Assembly: GCA_015680685.1 (NCBI GenBank)
Contig: MNCI01037953.1
Span: 781,999-845,998 of the forward strand
Reading direction: 5' to 3'
Source of the DNA: Gnetum montanum
Lineage: Eukaryota; Streptophyta; Gnetopsida; Gnetales; Gnetaceae
Length of the DNA stretch: 64,000 nucleotides
In this document: positions 35,501 to 44,452 of the stretch, in pieces
How positions within the stretch are numbered: position 1 is the first letter of the stretch
How the letters are laid out: the number at the start of each line of letters is the position of its first letter
Program-made: the position numbers and the translations under genes
The notes under the pieces: model-generated
Told to the model about the DNA's origin: nothing
What the model saw: only the letters and a program-made list of their open reading frames with translations
The model's database searches: none

Positions 35501-36805
35501 CTTTTTTCCCTGATGGTTACGTTCTCTTGAGCGTGAGAATAAGGATTAAGAAGACTAAGATCCAAATTTTTTCTTATACTGTATGTGACACAAGCAAAGT
35601 GTCAATGAAGGCCTCTGAACCAGCGACTAAAGATGCGACCAATAACCGATATTGCAAGACTTGAACTGACAAAGAAATCCTTAAACGATTGCTTATCCTT
35701 TATCTCCTAAAATCAAAGCAAAGCTTAAACACTTGCAACACATCTCGAAATCTCGTTTATTTCTCAAATAAATGTAAGTTTGAAATTTTCATGCCAAGTA
35801 AAACAATAAACTTTTAGAAGGATTCATTCTTTCTACTTGTAATTTAAAATATAGAAATTCGGCTCCTAAAGAACCATGTTTGAATCTTTTGTTGTCACTT
35901 GTAACTCTGGCTGAACTGCACACTGAATCGAGTTCAGGGTGAATAATTGAAACCGTGACCCAAAGGTTTTTCGTGAAAAGTACAACAAAAGTGATAGGTT
36001 GAGCAATGATGTAGGGAAGAACATGAAGAGGTTAAATGCTGTGGATTCTAACTGTCAGACGTAGTTAAGTCTTGATCACTCCTCAATTCTTAGGAAGCGT
36101 ATCCAGGCATCCGGAAGTACACTGGTTTGCACGAAGAAGCCAATGGAAATGCTCAGGATCCTGTGTGTTTTGCACACGTGTTATTTGGAAGCATTTCTGC
36201 CTAGGGTTGGTAAATTCATATCATTATTGTGTTAGCATTAGTCTGCAATTGCAAAGTCTCCATGAGAATCACATGCACTCGGTAGCAAAATTTCAAAATA
36301 TGCCAGTTGTCCATACTGTCATTTGAAAGGTAATTATATCTGTTATTTCGGTCATGTCACTTAGGTAAAAACTCGCATCTCGAATTTTTTTCAAAAATAT
36401 TGGCATCCCGTTCAATAATAAACTCTGAATCCAAAACCACTTCTATTAAGCTAACACATTCCTCAATAAGAAATACAGATTTGCGAAGCATACCTTAATG
36501 TGAAGAACACCACCTCCCAAGCTGCCGTTTTCCTTCGGCTCAGTGAACTCCATCCAAGCCGTGTTCTGGTAGAAGCAGGCGCCCTTCCACTCCGCAGTAG
36601 TGTTACTGGAAGCCGCTCCGACGAACATCGGCAACAAATCCACGGCATTATTGAGAATGCTCAGCAATGGCCACGAAATTTCGTGAGGCAGCAGCGGCAG
36701 CACATCCTTGGCCGTGAACGGCAGCTTCACAGCCCCTGCCGCGCCACCGCAAGCGATCAACACCGAAAAAATCAGTGTCACGGCCGCGGACGCCATTTTC
36801 TCCAA
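23304..36805 (-). CDS. Predicted secreted protein with permuted NlpC/P60-like (papain-fold) domain, seven exons
   Basis: Seven exons joined by GT-AG introns, all in phase 0, give an uninterrupted 524-residue protein: 36494-36805, 34371-34511, 33896-34261, 30322-30567, 24561-24653, 23612-23812 and 23304-23519. The ATG at 36805 is followed by a hydrophobic signal-like segment (residues 5-25). Met4 is a second possible start. Residues 221-266 (SGDFLAVSKIRG ... YAGHTAVCL ... LWVGES) and 417-431 (YSDGRSTSCVAFILE) carry His250, Glu266 and Cys426. In circularly permuted members of the NlpC/P60 superfamily the histidine and a polar residue precede the cysteine, as here. Several N-glycosylation sequons (68, 93, 212, 314, 324, 443, 466, 477) fit the secretory pathway. 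I recall close relatives in land plants as uncharacterised proteins; the substrate is unknown. The intact frame amid decayed repeats argues for selection. Confidence 0.9.
23612..23812 (-). CDS. Host gene exon 6: catalytic Cys region
   Basis: 67 codons. LLTIPEQDDWIYSDGRSTSC places the putative nucleophile Cys426 at the start of a helix (CVAFILEMYKAAGLF), the usual position for a papain-like fold. Donor GTAACT. Confidence 0.9.
23925..24190 (-). pseudogene. Unassigned open coding-like stretch in intron 5
   Basis: The minus strand stays open for about 85 codons without needing an ATG. It reads, in part, LIVVRFGFEDDHGGKPLVLW and later GFAVKSETVGKDFLGYIALP. The composition and regular alternation look like real protein, and the codons are not low complexity. 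It lies inside intron 5 of the host gene in the same orientation but is not needed there, since exons 5 and 6 join to a continuous conserved block. It may be a captured exon of another gene. I do not recognise the family. Confidence 0.4.
24561..24653 (-). CDS. Host gene exon 5
   Basis: 31 codons, from the CTGGCAG acceptor to a GTGTCC donor. It encodes a helical segment VWSRMQPAYASNLWNEALNK. Without it exons 4 and 6 would still be in phase, but the conserved linker would be lost. Confidence 0.88.
25157..25560 (-). pseudogene. UDP-glycosyltransferase C-terminal fragment with damaged PSPG box
   Basis: In intron 4, same strand as the host gene. The frame from 25459 reads MESIYNGVPTIPWSIGGKQR and continues through VRREQLEKAIGELMEG to about 25157. 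This is the second half of the plant secondary-product glycosyltransferase signature and its C-terminal helix. Upstream, in another frame, CFMSHFGWNKS (about 25465-25500) matches the FxTHCGWNS core of the same box, and WVSQ further up matches WxPQ. The His-Cys-Gly core has Cys changed to Phe, and a frameshift lies before MESI. It is a truncated pseudogene. Confidence 0.8.
25800..27735. repeat. Complex long tandem repeat in intron 4
   Basis: Blocks recur in order. GCTAAACATGAWYTGCAAATGA appears near 25849, 26906 and 27690. CCAACAGTCYGAA appears near 26073, 26558 and 27135. AACATCAAGAACCTYCA appears near 26106, 26610 and 27184. Units are about 0.5-1.05 kb and diverged, with internal loss of part of a unit. 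No coding potential is supported. The array lies between the two UGT fragments. Confidence 0.7.
27800..28170 (+). pseudogene. UDP-glycosyltransferase N-terminal fragment, opposite strand
   Basis: The plus strand near 27815-27955 reads EVLVMDHSIPFYELAKHLSL followed by NYKVTFIVGN. This matches the N-terminal HVLV-(PFPxQGH)-xxPFLELAKxLS...KVTFV acceptor-side start of plant UGTs, with about six residues missing before His. After frame changes DQFRELGDSIWPA-type sequence follows near 28040-28100. Stops follow. It lies opposite in orientation to the C-terminal fragment about 2.3 kb away. Confidence 0.6.
28673..29168. mobile_element. MITE-like element in intron 4
   Basis: The left end GGGCATGTTTGGTTGCCTAA and the right end ending CCAACCAAACAAGCCC form imperfect terminal inverted repeats about 496 bp apart. 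This terminus type (GGGCNTGTTTGGTT) is common in plant hAT/Harbinger-type MITEs. No clear target duplication was found, so the class is open. The interior has no protein-coding sequence. Confidence 0.5.
29169..30321 (-). other. Remainder of intron 4
   Basis: AT-rich intron sequence. A partial internal similarity to the MITE right arm (ATGAATCTTTAGAGTCAACATC, about 29340-29362) suggests a second degenerate copy. Nothing else was recognised. Confidence 0.4.
30322..30567 (-). CDS. Host gene exon 4
   Basis: 82 codons between ATATCAG and GTAATG. WEDWWEEQQ, NPQIALLPLHPDLRSKFN and GKPYGYHNMIFSWIDTV are strongly conserved-looking blocks linking the His/Glu half and the Cys half of the predicted peptidase-like fold. 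Two NxS/T sequons. Confidence 0.9.
30568..33895 (-). other. Intron 3 of the host gene
   Basis: A 3.3-kb intron, A-rich on the plus strand. Apart from the possible 66-nt exon no feature was recognised. Confidence 0.75.
33252..33317 (-). other. Possible optional 66-nt exon in intron 3
   Basis: A 22-codon stop-free block lies between a good polypyrimidine tract ending CTGCCTTCAG and a GTAAGC donor. Its phase is 0 on both sides, so inclusion would keep the reading frame between exons 3 and 4. It encodes AFHEQGLDFSPHNQEDPHTL and two more residues. It does not resemble the fold of the host protein and may be an exonised repeat or chance. Confidence 0.25.
33896..34261 (-). CDS. Host gene exon 3: catalytic His and Glu region
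   Basis: 122 codons. Contains FSNTGWGQSSNLAFLEKHMG, then HSGDFLAVSKI, the strand-turn that opens permuted NlpC/P60-like domains. GAYAGHTAVC (putative catalytic His250) and LWVGESGYENEE (Glu266) follow. Donor GTTTGT. Confidence 0.9.
34371..34511 (-). CDS. Host gene exon 2
   Basis: 47 codons between CTGCAG and GTGAGT. Aromatic-rich (SWTCIDIYIFATPYRVTWDY) with predicted beta-strand character, leading into an acidic/basic stretch. Confidence 0.9.
34700..34890 (+). mobile_element. SINE-like element (tRNA-derived) in intron 1
   Basis: TTTAGTGGTATGAATCTTGG resembles a pol III A box and CAGGTTTGATTCCAGTG resembles the B box (GGTTCGANTCC) about 40 bases later, as in the tRNA-related head of Au-type plant SINEs. 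A plausible body continues to about 34880. The sequence lacks tRNA stem pairing, so it is not a tRNA gene. Confidence 0.5.
34891..36493 (-). other. Remainder of intron 1
   Basis: AT-rich intron. A short (TTTCAG)n run lies near 35411-35430. No gene was recognised; the plus-strand frame at 35449-35664 shows no family resemblance. Confidence 0.5.
36494..36805 (-). CDS. Host gene exon 1: signal sequence and N-terminal domain
   Basis: 104 codons ending HIK before the donor GTATGC. The hydrophobic segment TLIFSVLIACGGAAGA is followed by a probable cleavage region. LPLLPHEISWPLLSILNNAV is a likely amphipathic helix. The local GC content is clearly higher than that of the introns. Confidence 0.9.
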
Positions 36806-37100
36806 ATTACAGATCCGAAAAATTCAGTGCTTCCAGCAGCACAACCACGTCACAGACGAAAAACCATATCCGATTCTGCGTGTACTTGTGCCGAAAAGTT
36901 TTATGCATATTCTGGAAAGTATCGCAGCTCCGTGTAAGTGATGCGTCCATGCGCTTGTTTGTTCCATTTCTGCATCCACTGTTGCGTTAACACGTGACGC
37001 ACAAGACGCATCATCTTATTCGATAAAATGAAGAGCTATTGTCGTGCTCACACCATGGAATTTCCTCTGCTTTCGTTTCTGCAAATTGTGTGAGGAATTT
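36806..37100 (-). promoter_or_regulatory. Upstream region of the host gene with G-box
   Basis: This region upstream of the exon 1 ATG should hold the promoter and 5' UTR. A CACGTG G-box core followed by ACGC lies at 36991-36996, about 190 bases upstream of the ATG. No convincing TATA box was assigned, so the transcription start is unknown. G-boxes bind bZIP/bHLH factors in plants; function here is inference. Confidence 0.45.
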
Positions 37101-37844
37101 TCTGTCCGCATTCACTATCTCCGCTCTGATGCTTTTCTCGAGGGAGAGTGGGTTTGCTGCGTTTTGTTTTGTTTAAGTTAGTGTGTTGAACCAAATTTGG
37201 ACACGAAACTCGTTGAGCGTGAATATTCGTGCCCTCGATGGATATTCCACTTTGTTTTCGTACGGCGACTTCTTTTCGTGCTTTGACTTTGTTTATCTTA
37301 TGAATGGGCCTATTAAAAAACAAGTTTATCCACAGCGCTGTACCGTTATCCACAGCGAGCGCTTTTGTTTTGTGTGTGTATCCTTTGAAATGCAGCAACT
37401 TCATTTTAGTCCAGATCTCTTAGCTCGGTCCCACGTCAAAGTAGATTAGCCAGTGATTTACGCTGCCCGTCTTGTGTGGTCTTGGCGTTTCTAGCTTGAA
37501 CCTACTTTCCCATGAGTAGGTTTGGGTTGGAATAAAGGTTTCAAGTGGTACATGAACAACCCCACGAGTAGGTTTGAAAGAATTGCTTTGGTAGGTTTGA
37601 AAGAATTGCTTTGTTATTTTAACCACACGATCGACATGTCAGGATGGATGTAAGACAAGACTTGGTCCATGCATCAATTACAACTTACAAGGAGAGTGTT
37701 AGTTTGCAATTATTTTGGGTGAGAGGCCAAGAGGCCAACACGTCTAGCACAATGGGGGGAGGAGGAGTGAAATTTGTCACCCTCCACATCACATGCCACG
37801 GGCAAGGAAGCCAAAGAGTCATTACAAGGGAGCCAAAGAGTGTT
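37101..37844. other. Intergenic DNA left of the chromovirus
   Basis: Contains two copies of TTATCCACAGCG (about 37326-37357) and a short tandem duplication, GTAGGTTTGAAAGAATTGCTTT, within 37567-37617. No gene was recognised. Confidence 0.5.
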
Positions 37845-38232
37845 TGGATTATGATTGTGTGGATCATGGATTGTTTAATGGTATATCATGGATATGATGA
37901 CATGGGCATGATAGATGATGTCTGACTATGGCTTTATCTATGATTGTATGATAATATGTTAGCATTATAAGCAATATGGTGTGTGTTGTTTTGAGCATGC
38001 ATAAGACTAATAGTTGTTGTAGGTTGTCTTATACTCCACTCCTCTCCCCTAGTGTGGCACTCGTCAACCATGTAGCAGGGGAAGTGTAAAGGCTTCCCAC
38101 TCAGTTGTGTACTAACTTTATTTAATTACAAGTGAAAGGTGTAGGAGCCTAGATGAGCATGGAGAGGAAGAGTAGAGGAGCGAAAAATTTTCAGTGCTTT
38201 GTTAATGTATAATTTCATGTATAATAGTAAGA
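37845..38232 (+). repeat. 5' LTR fragment of the chromovirus
   Basis: Aligns with 43791-44180 of the 3' LTR, sharing GGTGTGTGTTGTTTTGAG and CATGTAGCAGGGGAAGTG. Only about 390 of some 2080 bases remain. Both the outer part and the stretch between this piece and gag are missing. Confidence 0.85.
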
Positions 38233-38329
38233 ATTGCAAAAGGTTTTTGATTTGATGGGTTGTTCAACGGTTCAGCAGGCTCGCTTGACAGTTTATTAAT
38301 TGGTTGGTACTGCCTAACATTGGTAGACA

Positions 38330-38990
38330 ACTGAAGAGCAAGCCAAGGGATGGACTAGTTAAGAGGTGGCATGGAATGATTTTCTAGCATCTTTTAGAGG
38401 TCGTTATGTGCCTACCCAATATGCACAAGCCAAGGAGGACGAGTTCTACCATTTGTATTAGGGTAGTTGGTATGTAGCGGAGTATGATGGTTGTTTCTTT
38501 GAGTTGAGTAGTTATGTACCACAAATGCATATAGATGCTCGGGCATGGGCGAATAAGTTTATTTGAGGTTTGACACCATCTTTGAAGGATCGCCTATTAC
38601 CTCTCAGATGGACATCCTATGATGAAGGTAGAGCAATATCCATGGATTTAAAGAGGACTCAGTGGAAAGATACAGTGCGTAGAGATAGGCAGTAGGGGTA
38701 GAAGAGAGGACTAACATCTAGAGAGAAGCCTGGTCCCTCTAAGTAAGCACATGGCCATGGAGGAGAGCGTCAAATACCTGCTTGTGGTCCAAATGTTAGA
38801 GTTGGTCATGGAGCTATTGTTTGTTATAGATGTGGGCAACCTGGTCACCTACAGAGGGATTGCCAAAATTGTTTTGCATGTGGGCAAATAGGGCATCAAG
38901 CTTGGAAGTGCCCAAAGTAGGCAGGTAGTAGTGGAGGAGGTAGAGGTCGAGGATAGCGACCTCTAGTCAAGGCAGATGTGGAGCACCAGT
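38330..38990 (+). pseudogene. Chromovirus gag with two zinc knuckles
   Basis: Retrotransposon gag core reads WNDFLASFRGRYVPTQYAQA followed by an RxG region with GLTPSLKDRLLPL. Near 38810-38925 two CCHC knuckles, CYRCGQPGHLQRDC and CFACGQIGHQAWKC, are intact. These bind retroelement RNA in functional copies. Stops interrupt at several points upstream and downstream. Confidence 0.85.
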
Positions 38991-39054
38991 CACTCAGCCT
39001 GGAGGAGGGGACCATAGGACTTAAGGATGGGTGTATGCCTTAACAAACTAGCCT

Positions 39055-39420
39055 TTGGACGAGCAGCCAAACACAATAATGGAGATGGGAGGTATGACTT
39101 TGGGATTTGTTGTGTTGATGTTATTTGATCTAGGTGCTAGCCATTCTTTCATAGATCCTATGGTTGCACATCATGTAGCTCTTGTATGTCATTCTCTTTC
39201 TCCTAGGTTGATAATATCTTTTACTGGGGATCATGAAACTCAAGTTGATCAAGTGTGTATAGGTGTGCCAGTAGAATTAGAAGGTGTGTAGTGAGTTAGT
39301 GATTTACATGTTATGGATCTTGGGGTATATGATGTCATTTTGGGGATGGATTGGTTGTCACAATTCAATGCTAGTTTGGACTATTGGCAAAAGCTCTTGT
39401 GATTACAATTAGTTGATGGT
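39055..39420 (+). pseudogene. Chromovirus protease
   Basis: LMLFDLGASHSFIDPMVAHH is the catalytic loop of Gypsy retropepsins, with DLGAS in place of DTGAS. DVILGMDWLSQFNA-type sequence follows near 39330-39370. A TAG interrupts between them. Confidence 0.85.
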
Positions 39421-39453
39421 GCTTCGATTGAGGTACAAACTCATCCAAGGACT

Positions 39454-40300
39454 ATGCACCTAGATTTGGTCTCCTCTCGAATGTACCATAGGATGCTTCA
39501 AAAAGGGCATGAATGCTTTGTGGCTACAATCTATAAAACAAATATGGTGGAGATAGATCAAATTCCTATGGTTCATGAATTCTCTGATGTATTCCAGTTA
39601 GAATTACCAGGTTTGCCACCAAGGCTAGAGATTGAGTTTGAGATTAAACTTAAACCTAGTACAAAGCCTATTTCAAAGGCTCCACATAGGATGTCTCCTA
39701 TAGAGCTAGCAGAGCTAAAGCTTCAGCTATAGGAATTGCTAGATAAAGGCCTTATTTGACCCATTGTATCACCATGGGGTGCACTAGTGCTATTTGTTAA
39801 AAAGAAGGATGGGGGTTTATGGCTATGCATATATTATAGGCAGTTAAATTAGGTGATTGTGAAAAATAAATATCCTCTACTATGCATTAATGATTTGTCT
39901 AACCAACTTTAGGGAGCTCATGTCTTTTCAAAGATTGAGCTCAAGTCTAGGTATCGACAAGTGTGAATTTGTGAACAAGATGTGTCAAAGATAGCATTTA
40001 GAACATGATATGGCCATTATGAGTTTTTGGTGCTATCCTTTGGTTGACAAATGCACCAATAGTTTTCACGTATCTCATTAACAGTGTGATGCAACCATTC
40101 CTAGATCAATTTATGATTATGTTCATAGATGATATCTTAGTATATTCTTCTAATGAGCAATTGCATGTAGAGCACTTGCAAATAGTCTTACAAACTTTAA
40201 GGGGGTATCAACTAACCATCCAAGTGTTCATTTTGGAAATCAAAGATTCAGTTCTTGGGACATGTGGTGTTAGGAGTTGGCATCTTTGTGGACCTAGCCA
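39454..40300 (+). pseudogene. Chromovirus reverse transcriptase
   Basis: Starts with HEFSDVFQLELPGLPPRLEI, then [35 protein letters not shown] and the FSKIELKSRYRQV block, where the usual Asp of the SKIDL motif is Glu. Near 40100-40150 MFIDDILVYS is the catalytic YVDDIL box with Phe-Ile in place of Tyr-Val. At least eight in-frame stops, mostly TAG at Gln positions such as LN*V and NQL*GA. Confidence 0.85.
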
Positions 40301-40960
40301 AGATTGCAATCGTTCATGATTGGCATGTGCTGCACTCAGTAGTGGAGGTACGAAGCTTCTTGGAATTAGCAAGATATTATCAGAGGTTTGTGGAACATTT
40401 TTCTCACATAACATCTCCTTTGACTCAATTGTTGATAAAGGAGACTAACTTTACTTGGGGCCCAGCTTGTTAGGTTGCATTTGAAGAGTTGAAGCATAGA
40501 TTGGTGACTGCTCTAGTGCTAATAGCTCCTACACCAAGACATACATATGATGTTAGTACTGATGCTTTAGGGGATGGATTTGGTTGTGTATTGATGCAGG
40601 ATGGACAGGTTGTGGCTTATGCATCCCATCAATTGGGGTCACATGAAACTAGATCTCCAATGCATGATCTAGGGTTTTGTGCTATGATATTCACATTAAA
40701 GATTTGGTGGCATTATCTATATGGGAAGCAGGTTACTATTTGGATGGACCATAAGAGCCTCCAATTTCTTATGAGTCAACCATAGTTAAACTTGCAACAA
40801 TGTAGATGGGTGGAGTTGCTTGTTAATTTTGATTTCACTATTGAATACAAGCTTGGCAAGACTAACAAAGTAGTAGATCCATTGAGTAGGATAATGAGTA
40901 AGCTTAATAACTTGACAATCCAATTAGATGTGCAAGAGCAGATACGAGAGCAACAACGAC
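40301..40960 (+). pseudogene. Chromovirus RNase H
   Basis: RSFLELARYYQRFVEHFSHI marks the RT/RNase H connection. DVSTDALGDGFGCVLMQDGQ is the first catalytic block (D-AS--G-G-VL-Q), and HYLYGKQVTIWMDHKSLQFL holds the TDH-SL motif with Met for Thr. Frame mostly open at 40489-40785. Confidence 0.85.
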
Positions 40961-41990
40961 ATGATCCCTAGTGTCAAGGATTGAGACAATAGATTACCTT
41001 TAATGGACTGCTCTTTGTGGATAGTCATGGAGTATTATGAAGGGATGGTCGCATATGTGTTCTAGAAGCTCTATGAATTTAGTTGATGGATGAGGCCCAC
41101 ATGAGCAAATACCAAATGCATCTAGGTAGTTAGAAAATGTACCAATGTTTACAATGAATGTATTGGTGGCTTGGTATGAAGAGGAATGTAGGAGAGTATG
41201 TATCTCACTATTTAATTTGTTAATAAGTAAAGATAGAGCATAAGAGACCTGGGGGATATTTGCATTCCCATGATATTTCTTAGTGGAAGTGGGATGCCAT
41301 TGGTATGGATTTCATTATTGGTCTTTTGTAAGTTTGTAATGGTCGTGATGCTATATTAGTCATTGTTGATTTGTTGATAAAGTTTGCCCATTTCCTTGCC
41401 ACAAGATTAGCAGTAAGTGTAGCAGAAATTGCACATCTCTTTCTTGTAGAAATAGTGTAGTTGCATGGTGTGCCACAATGGATTATTAGTGATAGAGATG
41501 CTCAATTCATGTCACAGTTTTGGTAGGCATTTTAGAAAGAGATGGGTATAAAGCTAAATATGAGTTTGGCATATCATCCATAAACTAATGGTTAGATTGA
41601 GCAAGTGAATTAGATTCTAGAAGACATGTTGAGAGCCTGTGCTTTACAGTATAGAGAAAGTTGGGATCATATGCTATCATTAGCTAAATTTGCATATAAT
41701 AATAGTTATCAAGAGAGTTTGTAGGTAGCACCATATGAGATTTTATATGGTAGGCCATGTAGAACACCTTTATATTGGGATACCATAGAAGATCGTTAGC
41801 AGGTGAGCACAAATTTGGTGAGATAGACTACATAGCATAATTAGGAGATTTGAGATAGATTGAGAGTTGCATAGGATAGGCTAGTAGTATATGCCAATCA
41901 ACATCAAAGGCTACTAGAGTTTGTAGTCAGATACCATGTATTTCTTCGTGTTTCTCCCTTAAAAGGCCTTACATGATTTGGCTAAAAAGG
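40961..41990 (+). pseudogene. Chromovirus integrase
   Basis: The core reads WDAIGMDFIIGLL (first Asp), AILVIVDLLIKFAHFLATRL, GVPQWIISDRDAQFMSQFW (second Asp) and LAYHP*TNG*IEQVN (third acidic residue, with TAG at two Gln codons). The N-terminal HHCC zinc-binding region has lost residues. Frequent TAG stops. Confidence 0.85.
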
Positions 41991-42059
41991 GAAATTGGCT
42001 TCTAGATACATTTGGCTATTTCAGGTGTTATAGCAAATTGGGAGAGTGGCCTATCGAAT

Positions 42060-42355
42060 CACATTACCTTCTCATTTAGCACATGTCCATGATTTATTTC
42101 ATGTATCTATGCTATGACATTATGTGCCTAATGAACATCATGTGCTTGACCATTCAAGACTACAACTCCAATTTGATGCTAGCTATGTTGAGTAGCTAGT
42201 AGAGATTGTTGATTGTATGTTGTGACAACTACGCAATAAAGTTATACCTATAGTCAAGATTTTATGGAGTAGACATGAAGCTTTAGAGGCTACTTGGGAG
42301 GTGGAGACTAAGATGCACATAGCTCATCCTAAGATCTTCTTGGAGGAAGATTCTC
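42060..42355 (+). pseudogene. Chromodomain-like C-terminus of chromovirus integrase
   Basis: After the FHVSML..YVPNEHHVLDHS motif the tail reads VEIVDCML, then LRNKVIPIVKILWSRHEALE and ATWEVETKM. This is the arrangement of retroelement chromodomains thought to direct insertion to heterochromatin. One TGA lies in the middle. Confidence 0.75.
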
Positions 42356-42368
42356 AAGGAAGGGAGAG
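42356..42368 (+). promoter_or_regulatory. Polypurine tract of the chromovirus
   Basis: AAGGAAGGGAGAG immediately precedes the TGTTACATCC start of the 3' LTR. Confidence 0.75.
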
Positions 42369-44452
42369 TGTTACATCCTCCCATCTAGAGACAGTAGGTA
42401 TGGTCATATGCTTATGATTTATACATTACGTGTGAAGTCTTGGTGGGTTATCAGGGACAAGTTAATGTATTTTATATGTTATGAGGCTTCATCTTTATGC
42501 TATGATTATGATGTCTTTCCATGCTTAGCTAACGTGATTATGTACACTAGCCCTGTGTGATGTGTTAGACAAGTGATATTGCTGGTAGGGGTGTTAGATT
42601 GGGGTACAAGAGCACCTATTCAGTATGTCTTTATGCTTTATGTGTGATTTCAGTATTTAGGCATTTGCACTATAACACTATGTTGTGAGATGTTCGAGTG
42701 TGGTTTTGGCATGTGAATGTGTAGAGCATATGATAAGGATCTCATAGGTTCAAATGGATTTTGATTTGAAGTCCTAGTATGTTTGTTATGCATAATTGAA
42801 GTTCATAGTATTAGTTGCAAAGGAAAAAAATATACTAGCTTATGAAAATGACAAATAATGTTAAAACAAAAAAGTAACATTAGGTTGCACATGACGTGTG
42901 TCAAGGAAAAAACAAAGGTTGCTTATATATATATTTTTAACATATGCTTAAAAGCATAGTTTTGTTTTTATCCTTATTCTTTTTCCATTGCACTTTTGCA
43001 CCACCATCCATAAAAATATGGTTTTGTCTATTTTCTTTTGTTTTTGAGGAAACAGAAATACATAGGAGCCTATTTTCTTTCATTTTTCTTTTTTCTCTTT
43101 TCTTCTATTCCACATTTTTTTGAATTTTGAGCTTTGTGAACCATTTTTGCTTACTTTGAACCTGGATTTGGGATTGCTATGGTTATATCTACATAGGTGT
43201 AGAACTTGTTGGGAGTGAAACGGAGTCCTGCTAGATTTTGGAGTGTTTTCTACTTGTTTTGGCCTTTCTGCCCAACAATTTTAATTGGTAGATTTTCTTT
43301 ATCTTTTCCTTATATTTTTGTGTTGGATTAGTGTATATGATTATGCAATGTGGGCATGTGGTGTGGATAGCTCAAAGTTTGAGCTTGGACATGTTATTTT
43401 TCCTATTGCTTGAACTTGTCCAATTTTGGTCATGACTTGTGTAGTAATATATATGTGATGTATGGTATGATGTGGACTTGTAGAATATGCTATGTGATGT
43501 TGATGAGATTGGTATGATATTTATGAGGCCGATTGAGGCATGAGCATTTTTGGGAGTTCCAATCCTTCTTGGTAGTAATTAAATATTATTTTATTAATCA
43601 AACTTTAAATAGACATAACTTTGCTTCCAGAAGTTTGATTTAGGTGAAATTAGTGTCGTTGGGATTGCTATGAGTACTCATGACAATGTTTCACATGCTA
43701 CACTGAGTGTGGATATGCTAGCTACTACATGAACTATGTATGTGATAGTATTGGTTTGTGAGTTATATCGTTGATAATATGTGTTCTGATTGGATTATGA
43801 TTGTGTGGATCATGGACTATTTAATGGTATATCATGGGTATGATGACATGGACATGATAGATGATGTTGAATTGTATCTTTATTTGTGATTGTATGATAG
43901 TATGTTAGCATTATAGGTGATATGGTGTGTGTTGTTTTGAGAATGTGTAAGACTAATAGTTGTTGCAAGTTGCCTTGTATCCCACTCCTCTCTCCAAGTG
44001 CAACACTTGTCAACCATGTAGCAGGGGAAGTGTAAAGGTTTCCCACTCAATTGTGTACTAACTTTATTTAATTATAGGTGAAAGACATAGAAACCTAGAT
44101 GAGCACAGAGAGGGAGAGTAGAGGAAGGGAAAATCTTCAATGCTTGGTTAATGTATGATTTCATGTACAGTAGTATGGACTATGTATCGTTGTATGAAAT
44201 TCTCTGTACTCTTAGTTTTTTTTTTGTATCTTAGCAGAGCAATGCATCATTTGATTTATGTAGAGACATGCATTTTATAAATTGAAATATATGTTTAGTT
44301 TTTGATGTGGTAGGAAATTACTATGTAGTTTGACCTTTCTTAATATCATGTATTCTACACATCATTGGTTTTTTTTTATAGTTATCATGCTTCTGTAGTA
44401 AGAGTACTTGATCCTAAGCATCACCATGTCCTAGCTAGGGTGGGATGTTATA
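42369..44452 (+). repeat. 3' LTR of the chromovirus
   Basis: Begins TGTTACATCCTCCC and ends near GGGTGGGATGTTATA, an imperfect inverted match. Length is about 2.08 kb. AT-rich with no coding sequence. It contains the 390-bp segment shared with the 5' fragment. Confidence 0.78.

Larger units (their letters stand above)
37845..44452 (+). mobile_element. Decayed Ty3/Gypsy chromovirus
   Basis: Order: truncated 5' LTR piece, gag with two zinc knuckles, protease, RT, RNase H, integrase, chromodomain-like C-terminus, polypurine tract and a 2.1-kb 3' LTR. Integrase after RT/RNase H marks Gypsy. The chromodomain-like tail and long LTR suggest a Tekay/Del-type chromovirus. More than forty in-frame stops occur, many of them TAG at expected CAG (Gln). 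It abuts the truncated 5' LTR of C at 44452/44453, so it apparently inserted into that LTR, although its own left end was later lost. Confidence 0.88.

Noticed and set aside
36500-36990. Three overlapping plus-strand frames up to 145 codons opposite exon 1 of the host gene
   Set aside because: They are antisense shadows of the GC-rich first exon and promoter; no recognisable domain.
37326-37357. TTATCCACAG repeats as DnaA-box-like replication origin
   Set aside because: The window is eukaryotic nuclear DNA; two short copies upstream of a plant gene do not support an origin.
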